Source: Nematostella vectensis
Lineage: Eukaryota; Cnidaria; Anthozoa; Actiniaria; Edwardsiidae
DNA length: 60,000 bases
Assembly (NCBI RefSeq): GCF_932526225.1
Contig: NC_064045.1
Location: 3,017,998 to 3,077,997 of the forward strand
Reading direction: 5' to 3'
Part shown: positions 22,101-33,300 of the stretch, piece after piece
How the letters are laid out: each line of letters starts with the position of its first letter
Numbering within the stretch: the stretch's first letter is position 1
Notes under the pieces: generated by a model
What the model was told of the DNA's origin: nothing
Seen by the model: only the letters and a program-made list of their open reading frames with translations
The model's database searches: none
Program-made: the position numbers and the translations under genes

Positions 22101-25100
22101 ACAGGGGGTGCGCGCACATCCCCTCCCTGGTTGCCAGGAAGTGGATCGTCAAATACTATTTTTTATAATTAGACCTATCACTGTGTACTCAATCCTTCCC
22201 AATCCAGCCAATCCTGGGTACTTGAAGGAGAATTGCTATATTATGGCAAGAAAAAACACCGGGACCATGCATAACTCTCCCTAATGGTGCAAGGGAAGAA
22301 CGGATGACGAACATTGAATGGTGTGTCAACTAAACAATTTATTTATTCAAGAGTAAGTTACAGTGAGTAATTTGAGGTTCTAATTTATTTCGTTACTTCT
22401 AACTTTTTTCCAGCCCCCTGACATCTTTGACATACCTCATCTCAATATTGGAACATCCAAGAATATGTCCGAAATCAAGTGTAATTTTTATCCAAAACCA
22501 GTCGAGGCCAAGCCAGGCCAAATAGGATGTGGGGAGCACTTTGACGCTGGGAGTCTCACTATTCTCTACCAGGACTCAGATGGACTCCAGGTAGGTAGTG
22601 ATGTGCTGAGACGTTTGCATCAGGGGAGTAGAGGGGGATAGGCGTGGCTGTCAGAGAGGGAAAGAGGTAGAGGGTTTCGTGAGCACTTTGACGCTTATAG
22701 TCTCACACTTCCTTACCAAGACTCCAGCTGGGCAGGGGCGTGGTTAGAGGTTTGCCTAAGGGGAGGGGAAGTAGAGGCGTAGCTCCATCTCCAAATATCG
22801 GTGTCAGCGTTGTTTAAAGTATCGGGATTTTGTGTTAATCTTTTATCTAGTTCCTAGATTTCCTGATTGTGAAACAAATATGGTAAACGGGTTTACATAT
22901 AAACGGTTTCCCTTGACTTTTTAAAGTATTTGCCAGTTTCCAAAGTAAGAAGACTTGTGTACGATTCTCCAGAAGATTGTGTTATACTAAAGGTCATTTA
23001 GATTTTCCTTGAAGGTCCGAGTTAAAACACCTTTATTTATTTAGGTAGAAAAAGAAGATGGAACATTTATCCCTGTTCCATTCATTGATGGTACTCTGGT
23101 CGTCAATATAGGGCACCTGATGCAAAGATGGACTTCGGACCGCCTCAAAGCGAATGTAAGCTTTTCCCAAACTGGGCGAATCTATCGTTCATTTTTATGT
23201 TATTCCAATGATAAAGACCTTCTCAAAGCAAATCGTAAGCTTATCCCAAACCCTCACTAACGTCCTTTTTTTATGTCTTTCAAATGGACAAGGACCGTTA
23301 TATAATATATAAGGAGTATATATGTTGTGGGTTTATTATGATATTGGTTCAACAGTAGCGGATTTAGGGGGAGGGTTTGGGGGTTTAAACCCCCAACCCC
23401 TCCCCTTTGGGCTGCCAGAAAGCCATATAAAACAATACAAAAATACCTCCCCCATTTGGCACTGAGCAAAAACCCCCCTTTAGCGAAAAGCTAGATCCGC
23501 CCCTGTTCAAATATATTCAAATCAGATTCAATATATTCTTAAACCAGCTTCACTATCCCATCAAATTGATGTTCCCATAATTACATTGGTTAAATCAGTT
23601 TCAAGATTGGTTCAGCACAGGGTCTGGATGGGGGGGGGGGGGGGGGGTCTGAATGTCGGTAGTCAATTAAAATTTCCATAATTTGTCGGTACTCGTTAAA
23701 TCTAAGTTAGTGTTCGCATTTGTACCAGATTTTATGTATAAACTAGACTAACCGTTGTTTAGAATTGATTAGTAATTAATGATTTATTGATAATAAATTA
23801 ATTATGGATTAATAATTGACAGAAAAGTTGATGCAACAGGAAATACATAGTACATACTGAAATGGCTGAATTTAAGAGTAGATTGACCGATGGAAGTAAA
23901 ACGTAAAAATACGGGGGGAAAATCAAATTTCGGTAATCGGCAAATATTTTTTGTCGCTAGTCACTAGTTTTTCTCATGTTTTGTTGGTAGTCGGTTACTT
24001 TTTAAGCCGTTTGTCGCTAGTCGGTTAACCCAGACCCTGTCAGCAGGGGTTAGGGAAGTTTAAACACGGGGTCAGCTTTTTTAAATATGAGGGGATAGGG
24101 TTAGTTTAAACACGGGGTTAGCTTTTTTAAATATGAGGGGATAGGGTTAGTTTAAACACGGGGTTAGCTTTTTTAAATATGAGGGGATAGGGTTAGTTTA
24201 AACACGGGGTTAGCTTTTTTAAATATGAGGGGATAGGGTTAATTTAAACACGGGGTTAGCTTTTTTAAATATGAAGGGATAGAGTTAGTTTAAACATGGG
24301 GTCAGCTTTTATGAATTAGAGTTTTGGATTAGTTTTTCATTGACATCATTATTAAGAAAGTAATACACTTCTTGTAAGGGCGTGCTTTTTTACTGGCTGT
24401 TGTAAATAAAACAGACATTTTTTTTAACTATGCGACATTCGTCGATTCGTTCATGCAAATGTTTACTATAAATTACCTCTTTCCCTTTAACTTCGAGAAT
24501 GCAATAACATTAAAAAATGTCTTCAATAACTGATCTCACTTATTAGGACATAGTCTTTTGACTTTCTTTTAGTTACTTTCCTTTAGTGCGCTAAGAACTC
24601 TTCGCAACTTGCGTGTAGTAGCGGATTTTTGTCGAATGCTAACTGTATTTATGGACCATGATTTACATTGAAGTTAGGAAGATCACACATTAAATTCTTT
24701 TGAATTTTAACTATAGGAACTTTTAACGCATTTTGTTATGTGCAAGCTTAAAAAAATTGGTGTGTAAAAATGTTGCGGGGGATTAGAAACGTGAGCTCAT
24801 TTGGTCATCAATCAGTTCCCATCATGTCATCACATGACTTGATGGCAAAGTGGTCTGGACAGTAGCCGATCGATCCGTGGTTATAGCAAAAGAAGATTCT
24901 TCCCTATTCCTATGTAGGATTTGGAAAGTATTAGAGCATAAGGATAGTGGAAAGGTTCGTAAGAATTTTTCTACGCTACTTCCGATTAAGTGGAATTTCG
25001 CTTAATGTCAGAATGGCTATGAATCTCCCAAAATAAAAATACCTTTTTAGAATATATTAACTAGATTAACTATAATGAAACCAGCACTTACATTGAAACC

Positions 25101-26462
25101 ACAACATATATTTTCTAAAAGGGATGGAGTAAGAAGGTTCGCGTCAGAATTTGTCATTTGTGCAGATTAGGGAGCAACCTAATCTATTGTAAGATCCGTC
25201 CATAAAAGGATAGCAAAGTCATTGAAAATAACCATTTTCATATCGCCGAACCTTAATAACTTTTTTTCATAAGCAAAGGTTACATTCCCTATAGAAAGCT
25301 ATTCCTTGGATAAACTTCAAAGGGCACAAGATCAGGCCCGTAGCAGCGAATGGGGCGCTGGAGGGGCGTGCCCACCCAATATTAAAAAATATGAGGAAAT
25401 GATGGCGCGGCTGTGCCCCCCCCCCCACCCCCTAGTGTTTTTTAATGTTTCTGTATCGTGCCCTTCCTCCACCCCCTAGTGTTTTTTCAATGTTTCTGTA
25501 TCGTGCCCCCCACCCCCACCCCCTAATGTTTTCTTAATGTTTCTGTATCGTGCCCCCCCCCACCCCTAGTGTTTTTTAATGTTTCTGTGTCGTGCCCTTC
25601 CCCCACCCCCTAGTGTTTTTTTAAAGTTTCTGTATCGTGCCCCCCCACCCCTAATGTTTTTTTAATGTTTCTGTATCGTGCCCCACACCCCCACCCCCTA
25701 GTGTTTTTAATGTTTCTGTATCGTGCCCCCCCTACCCCCTAGTGTTTTTTTAATGTTTCTGTATCGTGCCCCCCACCCCCACCCCCTAGTGTTTTTTAAT
25801 GTTTCTGTATCGTGCCCCCCACCCCCACCCCCTAGTGTTTTTTAATGTTTCTGTATCGTGCCCCCCACCCCTACCCCCTAGTGTTTTTTTAATGTTTCTG
25901 TATCGTGCCCCCCACCCCCACCCCCTAGTGTTTTTTAATGTTTCTGTATCGTGCCCCCCCACCCCCTAATGTCTTTTTAATGTTTCTGTATCGTGCCCCC
26001 CCCCACCCCCTAATGTTTTCTTAATGTTTCTGTATCGTGCCCCCCCCCCACCCCTAGTGTTTTTTTAATGTTTCTCTATCGTGCCCCCCCACCCCCTAAT
26101 GTTTTCTTAATGTTTCTGTATCGTGCCCCCCCACCCCCTAATGTTTTCTTAATGTTTCTGTATCGTGCCCCCCCCCCCCCACTCCCTAATGTTTTCTTAA
26201 TGTTTCTGTATCGTGCCCTGCCCCCACCCCCTCAGTAATTCGGTGCCTGCTACGGCTACGAGTATTATTTCGAGTATTATTCTATCTCCAGGTGCACCGT
26301 GCGGTCGTGCCGGATAACGCACGAGTGTCCAGGAACTCCGTGGTGTTCTTTGGGGTGCCTGACGTGGATCACCTGATCACGTGTCTCGACGGGTCCAACA
26401 AGTACCCGCCCATAACAGCCGGGGAATATTACGCCTACCGGCTCCATGAGCTATTCAAGTAA
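19183..26462 (+). CDS. 2-oxoglutarate/Fe(II)-dependent oxygenase, seven exons
   Basis: Exons: 19183-19356, 20004-20119, 21467-21545, 21957-22070, 22414-22590, 23045-23155, 26292-26462. They total 942 nt (313 residues), all with GT-AG borders and matching phases. The protein has the layout of the isopenicillin-N-synthase-like superfamily: an N-terminal DIOX_N-type domain (residues 7-120), then the catalytic double-stranded beta-helix. The iron ligands are visible as H203 and D205 (G-E-H-F-D-A-G) and H259 (V-H-R). The 2-oxoglutarate-binding R-x-S is R271-N-S273. It should couple 2OG decarboxylation to oxidation of a small substrate in the cytosol; the substrate cannot be told. ATG 19183 was preferred over in-frame ATG 19144 because family members begin shortly before the P-V-V-D-F motif. 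AATAAA at 26672 is a plausible polyadenylation signal. Intron 6 (3.1 kb) is filled with repeats. Confidence 0.93.
20190..20650. repeat. Repeat with cccacaaatgtaataaac units in oxygenase intron 2
   Basis: Three to four diverged tandem copies of a unit near 48 bp (gcccacaaatgtaataaac with ataatagcaa) lie at 20250-20380. Inverted copies at about 20595-20640 (tttgtgggc, tacatttgtgggc) face the left end, so this may be a degraded inverted-repeat element. Confidence 0.6.
20867..21252. mobile_element. MITE-like element, CAGGGGCRTAC ends
   Basis: The left end CAGGGGCATACCCAGGATTTT pairs with the right end GCTGCGTACGCCCCTG. These termini resemble hAT-type non-autonomous elements. No clear target duplication was seen. 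It sits in intron 2 of the oxygenase gene. Confidence 0.55.
23353..23505. mobile_element. 153-bp MITE-like element in oxygenase intron 6
   Basis: The ends CAGTAGCGGATTTAG and CTAGATCCGCCCCTG form an imperfect inverted repeat. The flanks share TTCAA (23348-23352 and 23506-23510), a likely target duplication. The interior is C/G-run-rich and noncoding. Confidence 0.65.
24059..24314. repeat. 46-bp minisatellite, about 5.5 copies
   Basis: The unit begins tttaaacacggggttagctt and recurs at 24059, 24105, 24151, 24197, 24243 and 24289 with very few changes, so it is a young array. It lies in oxygenase intron 6. Confidence 0.95.
25337..26258. repeat. C-rich minisatellite inside a MITE-like element
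   Basis: About 18 copies of a unit near 45 bp (tagtgttttttaatgtttct, gtatcgtg, then a variable C-run) fill 25430-26220. The outer sequences ggcccgtagcagcgaat (left) and attcggtgcctgctacggc (right) are imperfect inverted repeats, suggesting the array grew within a transposon-like element. It ends about 35 bp before exon 7 of the oxygenase gene. Confidence 0.85.
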
Positions 26463-26995
26463 AGAGAGAGTCGCATAGTCATATCCCGTTAAAATTTTGC
26501 CATTTTCAAATATATGATATGCTCATTATTATTGAAACTTAAATAGAAAAAAACATCATCTTCTTCCCAACTGAAATATTTTTACACATCTATTCATACG
26601 ATACAATCTGAAAGGTTAGTAAGGGGTGACTTTGACATGAATTGAAATTGGTAAATTCAAGGATGAAAGTTAATAAAAACCAATACTGTAAAATATAAAA
26701 AAGTAGAAGCCACACATTAAGGGATAGTGTATTTCAATGCCAGGCAAATGAAAGTCACGAAAGTGCATGCAAAAGGCGCATTACATCCATTTATCTATTT
26801 TATATGGGTTCTGCAGTTCTCTCCTGAAAGAAAATTAAAATTCCAGATATTTAGGGGACTCGGAAATTGATCAGAATACCTGTTCAAAAAATCGCAACCC
26901 TCTCCCCAAACTTAGCAGCCCTCCCCCTCTTCCCCCGTTAAATAATTACCCTTCCCTAACAACATAAGAGAAAGTTAGGACACAGGACCTCCGGC

Positions 26996-27589
26996 AATAC
27001 GAACGCGCGCTATAAAAGGAATCGCTCCGCCCCCTTTTTCGCAAGCTCTTGCGCAGGCCGTCGCCTTTCAAAGCTAGACTCTAATGGGTAGGACCTCTAG
27101 AATTGCCAGAAGAAAACATAGCAAAAAGTAAAGCCAACTTCGACAACTTTAAAGTGCAAGAGATTGTTAAAGAACTATCAGGCATATTCGGGAAAGTGTT
27201 TGAAGTCAATTCTCTACAAAAACAGGAGCAAAAATCGTCATTGAGAAATTAAACTCAGCGCGCGCTCGTTTGGATTGAAAAGTTGGAAAATAAAATTCAA
27301 AAACAGCGTGCGTGCGCTCATTGGAGATGGCGTCATTCAGGTGCGCGCGCGAACAAACAACAAACTTTCAAAATTCATCACTTCAAAAACCTATCTAATC
27401 CCAACTTGTTATTCGTTTTGTTATAACAATATAAATAGACTCTGTTTACTTCAATGATGTGTTTTCGACCAATCTTGAGCTCTATTATACCTTTCTGGCT
27501 CTTCTCTACGGAGCTCTGCACTGAGTGAAGTCAGATGACGAATGACAGCTTGCCTAAGGCGAGTCCCTTTTATAGTGCGCGTTCGTATT
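26996..27589. mobile_element. Terminal-inverted-repeat element, about 594 bp
   Basis: The left end AATACGAACGCGCGCTATAA (26996 on) pairs with the right end reading GCGCGTTCGTATT in reverse (to 27589). About 28 of the terminal bases match, including a TATAAAAGG-like box in each end. A related end appears near 42072. No transposase remains. Confidence 0.65.
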
Positions 27590-27703
27590 TGTCCTTCTCC
27601 GAGAATTCGAGAGATCTGCAGTTTCTAACGTAGAGAGCCAGGATTTTACACCTTTCATAAAAACTTGAGATACGCTTGAGAAGAGAACACTGAAACTCCC
27701 TCA

Positions 27704-27997
27704 GGCCACGTGATCAGATACCAAGACACCATGCTCGGAAGGTCACGTGATCAGATACCAGGAGTGTATGCTCGGAAGGTCACGTAATCAGATACCAGGA
27801 GTGTATGCTCGGAAGGTCACGTGATCAGATACCAGGAGTGTATGCTCGGAAGGTCACGTGATCAGATACCAGGAGTGTATGCTCGGAAGGTCACGTGATC
27901 AGATACCAGGAGTGTATGCTCGGAAGGCCACGTGATCAGATACCAGGAGTGTATGCTCGGAAGGTCACGTGATCAGATACAGGACACTGTGTTCGGG
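27704..27997. repeat. 37-bp minisatellite with CACGTGATCA motifs, eight copies
   Basis: The unit is ggtcacgtgatcagatacca followed by ggagtgtatgctcggaa. Copies start at 27704 and every 37 bp to 27963. Almost every unit holds CACGTG, the E-box palindrome, overlapping TGATCA. The outer copies diverge most. The array lies between the oxygenase gene and fascin. Confidence 0.95.
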
Positions 27998-27999
27998 GA

Positions 28000-30392
28000 C
28001 GAAGAGTGAATGAAGCCATATAAATGACTGATATAGCAACAAAGTAATCTCATTTCTAACAGATCAATGAAATCGACCCTCCCATCCCGACTTATCTATT
28101 ATTCATGTTGAAAAAGTGCGCTAAATCAGTGGTTGATAATCGTTTCAGCTGCAGCATCAAGATAAACCTTTCCGGATAGGATTTGACTGATTTAAATTTT
28201 ACGTTTCGCATTAATGTGCGGCTATCGACGTTTCGCATTAATGTGGCTACTAGCACTGATGTCTTCAGACATTGCGTTACCACAACATTCCGGTACACGC
28301 CCAAGCCTAGAGCGCCGACAAGGAAATTGTGCCCTAAGTTATATCATTCACTAATTCGCTGTGCCCAAATGAGCGGCTAATTTTCCTGCTGTTATACCTT
28401 TAGGCGTCATTTTGTGATGATAGACGCATTGTCTGCTGTATCAAAATGGCTTTTATTTATCAGAGTTGGTCATTCGACATAGATGTAAAGTATTTTAGTA
28501 TAAAGACAAAGCTATTCGCGAGGAAAATAAAGAACAATAATAAAAGCGGTGAATCGCCTTCCTTTCCCGTGTTTTTCTGTTATAAATAGAGCTGGGTAAA
28601 CCAAAGTTGAATTTGTTTCTAGATCGGTTCAGCATATTATCAGAACATGTAAAATCAATAGGGCAAAACAAAATGGTGCGGTTTATTTGTGTCCAGACTT
28701 TTATTTAGAAATGAGAAAAAAAAGTAATGGCATGTAAAAACTAGCTCTACACACATCAAGTTCACTTGGAGTAAAGGATCTAATAATATAGATGCAGAGA
28801 TGCAGATTTCATTTCTCCACGCGCGGAGTTTTGCGTATTCTCACTTCTCGACATTTTTGCGCGTTTCTACTTTCGATCGTATGCGATCATATGGAAACAC
28901 CCTGCGATCGTGTGCGATTATATGGAAAACATTTTGCGATAAATTTTTCCTAAAAATTCCCCTATCTTCCTTTGTAAAACTGTATTTACAAACGACATTT
29001 TAACATGTACGACATTCTAACATGTATCCATTTCTTACAAGTCCATGCGAGAGAGTGGAGGGTTAGTGGTCACGTGGTAGTAACAAACCAATGGGTGACT
29101 CATATCCGGCGGGAAGTTAATCAGCTGACGCGCACATTCTCAGATTAGCCGCAACAATATGTTCCCCTGACTTGCTCATGACTTTTTAAGGGCATAGATT
29201 ATATGTAAACGCAGCGCTTCCGCTAACGAGACAACAGTAGACAAATCTTATCGCAATAAAACGGAATTTCTTTTGTGGTTTAATCAACAAAATAATAATG
29301 CCTTATTATTTGCGTTCACTTTTTTGGTTTAAATTTTCCCTTTTAGTTATCGTAAAAGAGTAGTCAGAATTACTTCGTCACGCAAATATATCCAAATTTA
29401 TTTTTTCCTGTCACAGTTTGAAGTAATAATTATTCTGTGATAGAAGGCTTCTACACACGTAGTCTTTGTCGAAAGTCATCACGATTGACCAAAACAAACA
29501 CATATTTTATCATTCTATCGCGAGGGAATTATTTTTGCTTTGTCATTGCCGTTTTTGCTTGGGGAAAACCTAGCGTCGCTTGCTCTGTTTATAGCACTTT
29601 TGGCAGAGCATTATTAAACATATTCTCTTATTCAGACAACCCGTTGAAAGGATAATTGCTTTGAATAAAAATCACAAGAAAGAAGGTTCCCCAAAGCCTT
29701 GAATGAATGAGTCACCGGGCGACGTGACCAAGTAGCGTGTCGTTTCAAAGAGATTCTCCGTCTTCAAGCAAAGCGATTCCTTTAATGCTGAGACCAATGA
29801 TCTCTCGGAAGGAATTGAATGAAAGGTTTTCGCACCAGTAAATGTTTAATGACCTGGAAATTATTGATTTAGCCACGTCGTATTGTGAGGCGGTGGTTGC
29901 TGAATCACCCGGCTTCAGATTCATACTTTGTCACACAACGATAGCATGTGGAGAGAATTTAGCATTTGGTCAATAAGGCATGCTACATTAAATCGAATAA
30001 GCATTGAATCAAAAGAAAGTATCTTTGAGTATGAAAAAAGGCTATGCGACCGATATCATTTTGGCCCAATTACTACTCGTTGTTGAATTTTGCATGAAGC
30101 GTCTTCGCTAGTTTTCTAACTTCAGAAAGAATTCCAATTGTTTTCTTTGTGTTATTGTTGATATGATAAGAAGTGATTTTCTCCTAACAAATGTCCCCTC
30201 GTGTGCGTTTCATTTCTATTCTTGCCGGCTCCACGCCTCCCTCGGCTATCGTATTTCACGGCTGAGCTCAATAGTTGCGTCCGGTTTCTGTGGTATTTCA
30301 GCTCACTCAGGCGGAAAAGAAAGTCCTTGTTCTGTATCGTCCGTGTATCCAAGTCAAATCCCTTCAGTCGTTCTTCGCTCTTGTCTGAAAAA
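28000..30392. other. Fascin upstream region, no gene recognised
   Basis: About 2.4 kb with only short frames. The 5' untranslated region and promoter of the fascin gene should lie here, but no TATA box or other site stands out. Short direct repeats occur near 28200 (acgtttcgcattaatgtg, twice) and near 28870 (tgcgatc with tatggaaa, twice). Confidence 0.45.
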
Positions 30393-33300
30393 ATGGTCGA
30401 ACCATCTAAGTGGAATATCGGTCTTATGAATGATAACTCGTCCAAGTATCTCACCGCTGAGACATTCGGATTTAAACTGAACTCGGATGGCGTTTCCCTT
30501 CGAAAGAAGCAGACATGGTCTCTTGAGCAAGTTGACGGGGAGGCGATCTATCTGAAGTCGCACTTGGGAAGGTATCTGACGGCGGATCCTAAAGGCAATT
30601 TGTGTTGCGAGGCGGAAGAAAGAGAGAGCAACGCAAAGTTTACAGTCGAGATAAAAGATGGGAAATGGGCACTGAAAAGCGTCCACGGCGCGTACTTTGG
30701 TGCGAACGGTGACCAACTAAAATGCGTGGCGAAAATCGGGAAAACGGAGTTATGGACAGTACATTTGGCCATGCACCCTCAGATAAACCTGAAGAGCGTT
30801 TTGCGCAAGCGATACGCGCATTTAGACGAAGAGGATAATGATGTGAAAGTATCCGAGCTGATCCCGTGGGGTGCTGATGCCACCATCACTTTGAAATTCT
30901 CGGGAGGAAGGTATTTTCTCGTCACGAGTAATGGCAAATACGTAAGTGCAAGCGGGGACTTACAGGACGAGCCTAATGATGATTGTTCGTTCTCCGTGGA
31001 GTTCCACCAGACAAGCATTGCATTTAGGGATCACAAGGGCAAATACTTGACGGCTGTTGGTACCGGTAAACTTCAGTCTAAGAAAGAAACCGCGGGCAAA
31101 GATGAGCTCTTTCAGTTGGAAGACAGTCATCCGCAGGTCTCCTTCATCGGTCACACAAACAAGAGGGTTTCCATAAAGCAACGTGAGTTTTATTTGATTT
31201 TAATAGTGTTTGTGAAATACTATTACTGTGTCCATGTCTTTGTTTGGGCTGTCTTGAAGCACGTTCATGTTATATGCAAATCGCTAATGTTTTGTTTGCA
31301 TAAAATCATCTGTGTTTGATCTGCTAAGCAGGTTATAAACTATTCCACGTGCCAAGCACACATAAAACTTTTGTGTCTCACCCTAAAAGTTTTAGTGCAT
31401 GCTGCTTTTTATTCTTTGTGAATGAATACATCCCCACTACATCGCCTCCGGGAACCCATTCATGTTTACGACGCCGAACTAAAACAGCACAACGGTTTCC
31501 TTCATAAACACAAAAAGTCCATTCCGAATATTATAAATTACCCTAAATGCCTTAATTAGCATTTTATATTAAGTCGAGCGCGTGGTTGACAGGGGTACAG
31601 CTGTCCTGTGTATTTATCACCGTGACTATATCGATATAGTTCGTCTCGCTTGCTGATTTTACAAGGTTAAATATCTCTTCCTTATAATCACTCATAATTA
31701 TTGGCTTGTTGTTATCAATATCTGTTACGCTTGTATGCACACAGTTGCTCTCTAATTACTCTACGCATTGTATACAGGTATTCCTATACATACTGATTTT
31801 TTACACCCAGCGGAAATGAATTCTTGCTTGCGTTATTTATGCGTCTGGCTTTAGCGCCGATAAGTCGCGATTCACTTACGGCTAATAATCCAAGGCGTAA
31901 GGAGTAGTCACGTTCCAGTTTCGGTTGTATTATAAATCATGGTTAATTTCTTGGCGATACAGCATGCTGAGACCACGGATTGCTATTGGATTTTATCAGA
32001 CACGACATGCGAGATAAAAAGGACATATTTTGTTGACCCCGTGCCTTCTATTAAAAATGCGACAGCTTTAAATTCAACAAACCATTCTTGTGTCTCTCTT
32101 TGTTTTATGCCCTTTGAAGATGATATCGCTTTATTCCGAAATTAATGTTAAATTTGCATGCTGGGAGCTAATTGTAAAATTGATGATTAGAATTTAGCAT
32201 TGTCAATCCCTCCTGCACCCTTATGTAGCCTTGTCCAGATATTCGCTTTTCTCATTTACTGATAAGCCACCCTGAGCCTTCTAGGAGCTTGAAGCACCTT
32301 GTAAACACCAACTAGTTATGTCCGAGCCTCGCATTTGCCTTTTACTGAGAAGCCGCATTGAGTCTTGGGGAACTTGAAGCACCTCTTTAAGCCGCATTGT
32401 CACCAGTTTACTTCCGGCGATTACTTAACAATCTTCGATGATTTTTAACGGAAAACGCAAAAAATATTTCAAAATATTGAAAGCAGTGTGTCTTTTGAAA
32501 GTTTCTTTGAGGATGTGACTGATAATTTAGAGCGGATGGCCTGTTTAATATCTCGGATTCTAATAGATTCTTTTGACGGTTGAGGTTTCCGTCGGACCTC
32601 CGGAAGTAAACTGGTGACAATGCGGCTTTAAGCACAATCTACTTATAACCGAAACAAACCCTAGCTAGCTTTGCCTGAGGCACTTAAGAGGCCATGGTAA
32701 ATAAATGCAGACATTTTTGCCCACACTTAGAGTGTGGTGACGTTTTCATCGGTTATTGCCCAGCCTTTGAATGCTGCTAGAACCCCCTCCTCCTAAGTCT
32801 AATGTTTACAGATATTGTGTAACCTTCTTCTATCTGCTTGTGACTCTTGCCATGGCTATGCAGTTTGCCTTATCGTCTGAAATTTATACCCATGTTCCCA
32901 TCCCTTTCGATCTCTTCTCGCATGAGCAACCAGTAACGTGTAGGAAAGGGGGGGAGGCAAAGTGTGAACACATCCCCTCAACCACCAAAAGTTTTTTTTT
33001 TTGTAATAAAGGATTGTCAAACTATTCCTATATGATATCTATGACTACGCGCTCCCCCCTCTAGTTTAGCAACTCCTAGAAACATCCATGTAAAAGACTC
33101 CCTCACCCACCCACTCCCATCCCTCATTGAGGCTTGGCTAGGGACTTCACTTTATAGAAGACCCTCCCTCTTCCCACAAACATTTCTGCCACCACTATAT
33201 CCCTCCCCCCTTCCCCTATGCAGGCTGCTTAGGACTTTGGTCCTCAAAGACCAATTTAAAATAACAGGCGAAGAAACATTAAGATGTCAAAGCCCCTTTA

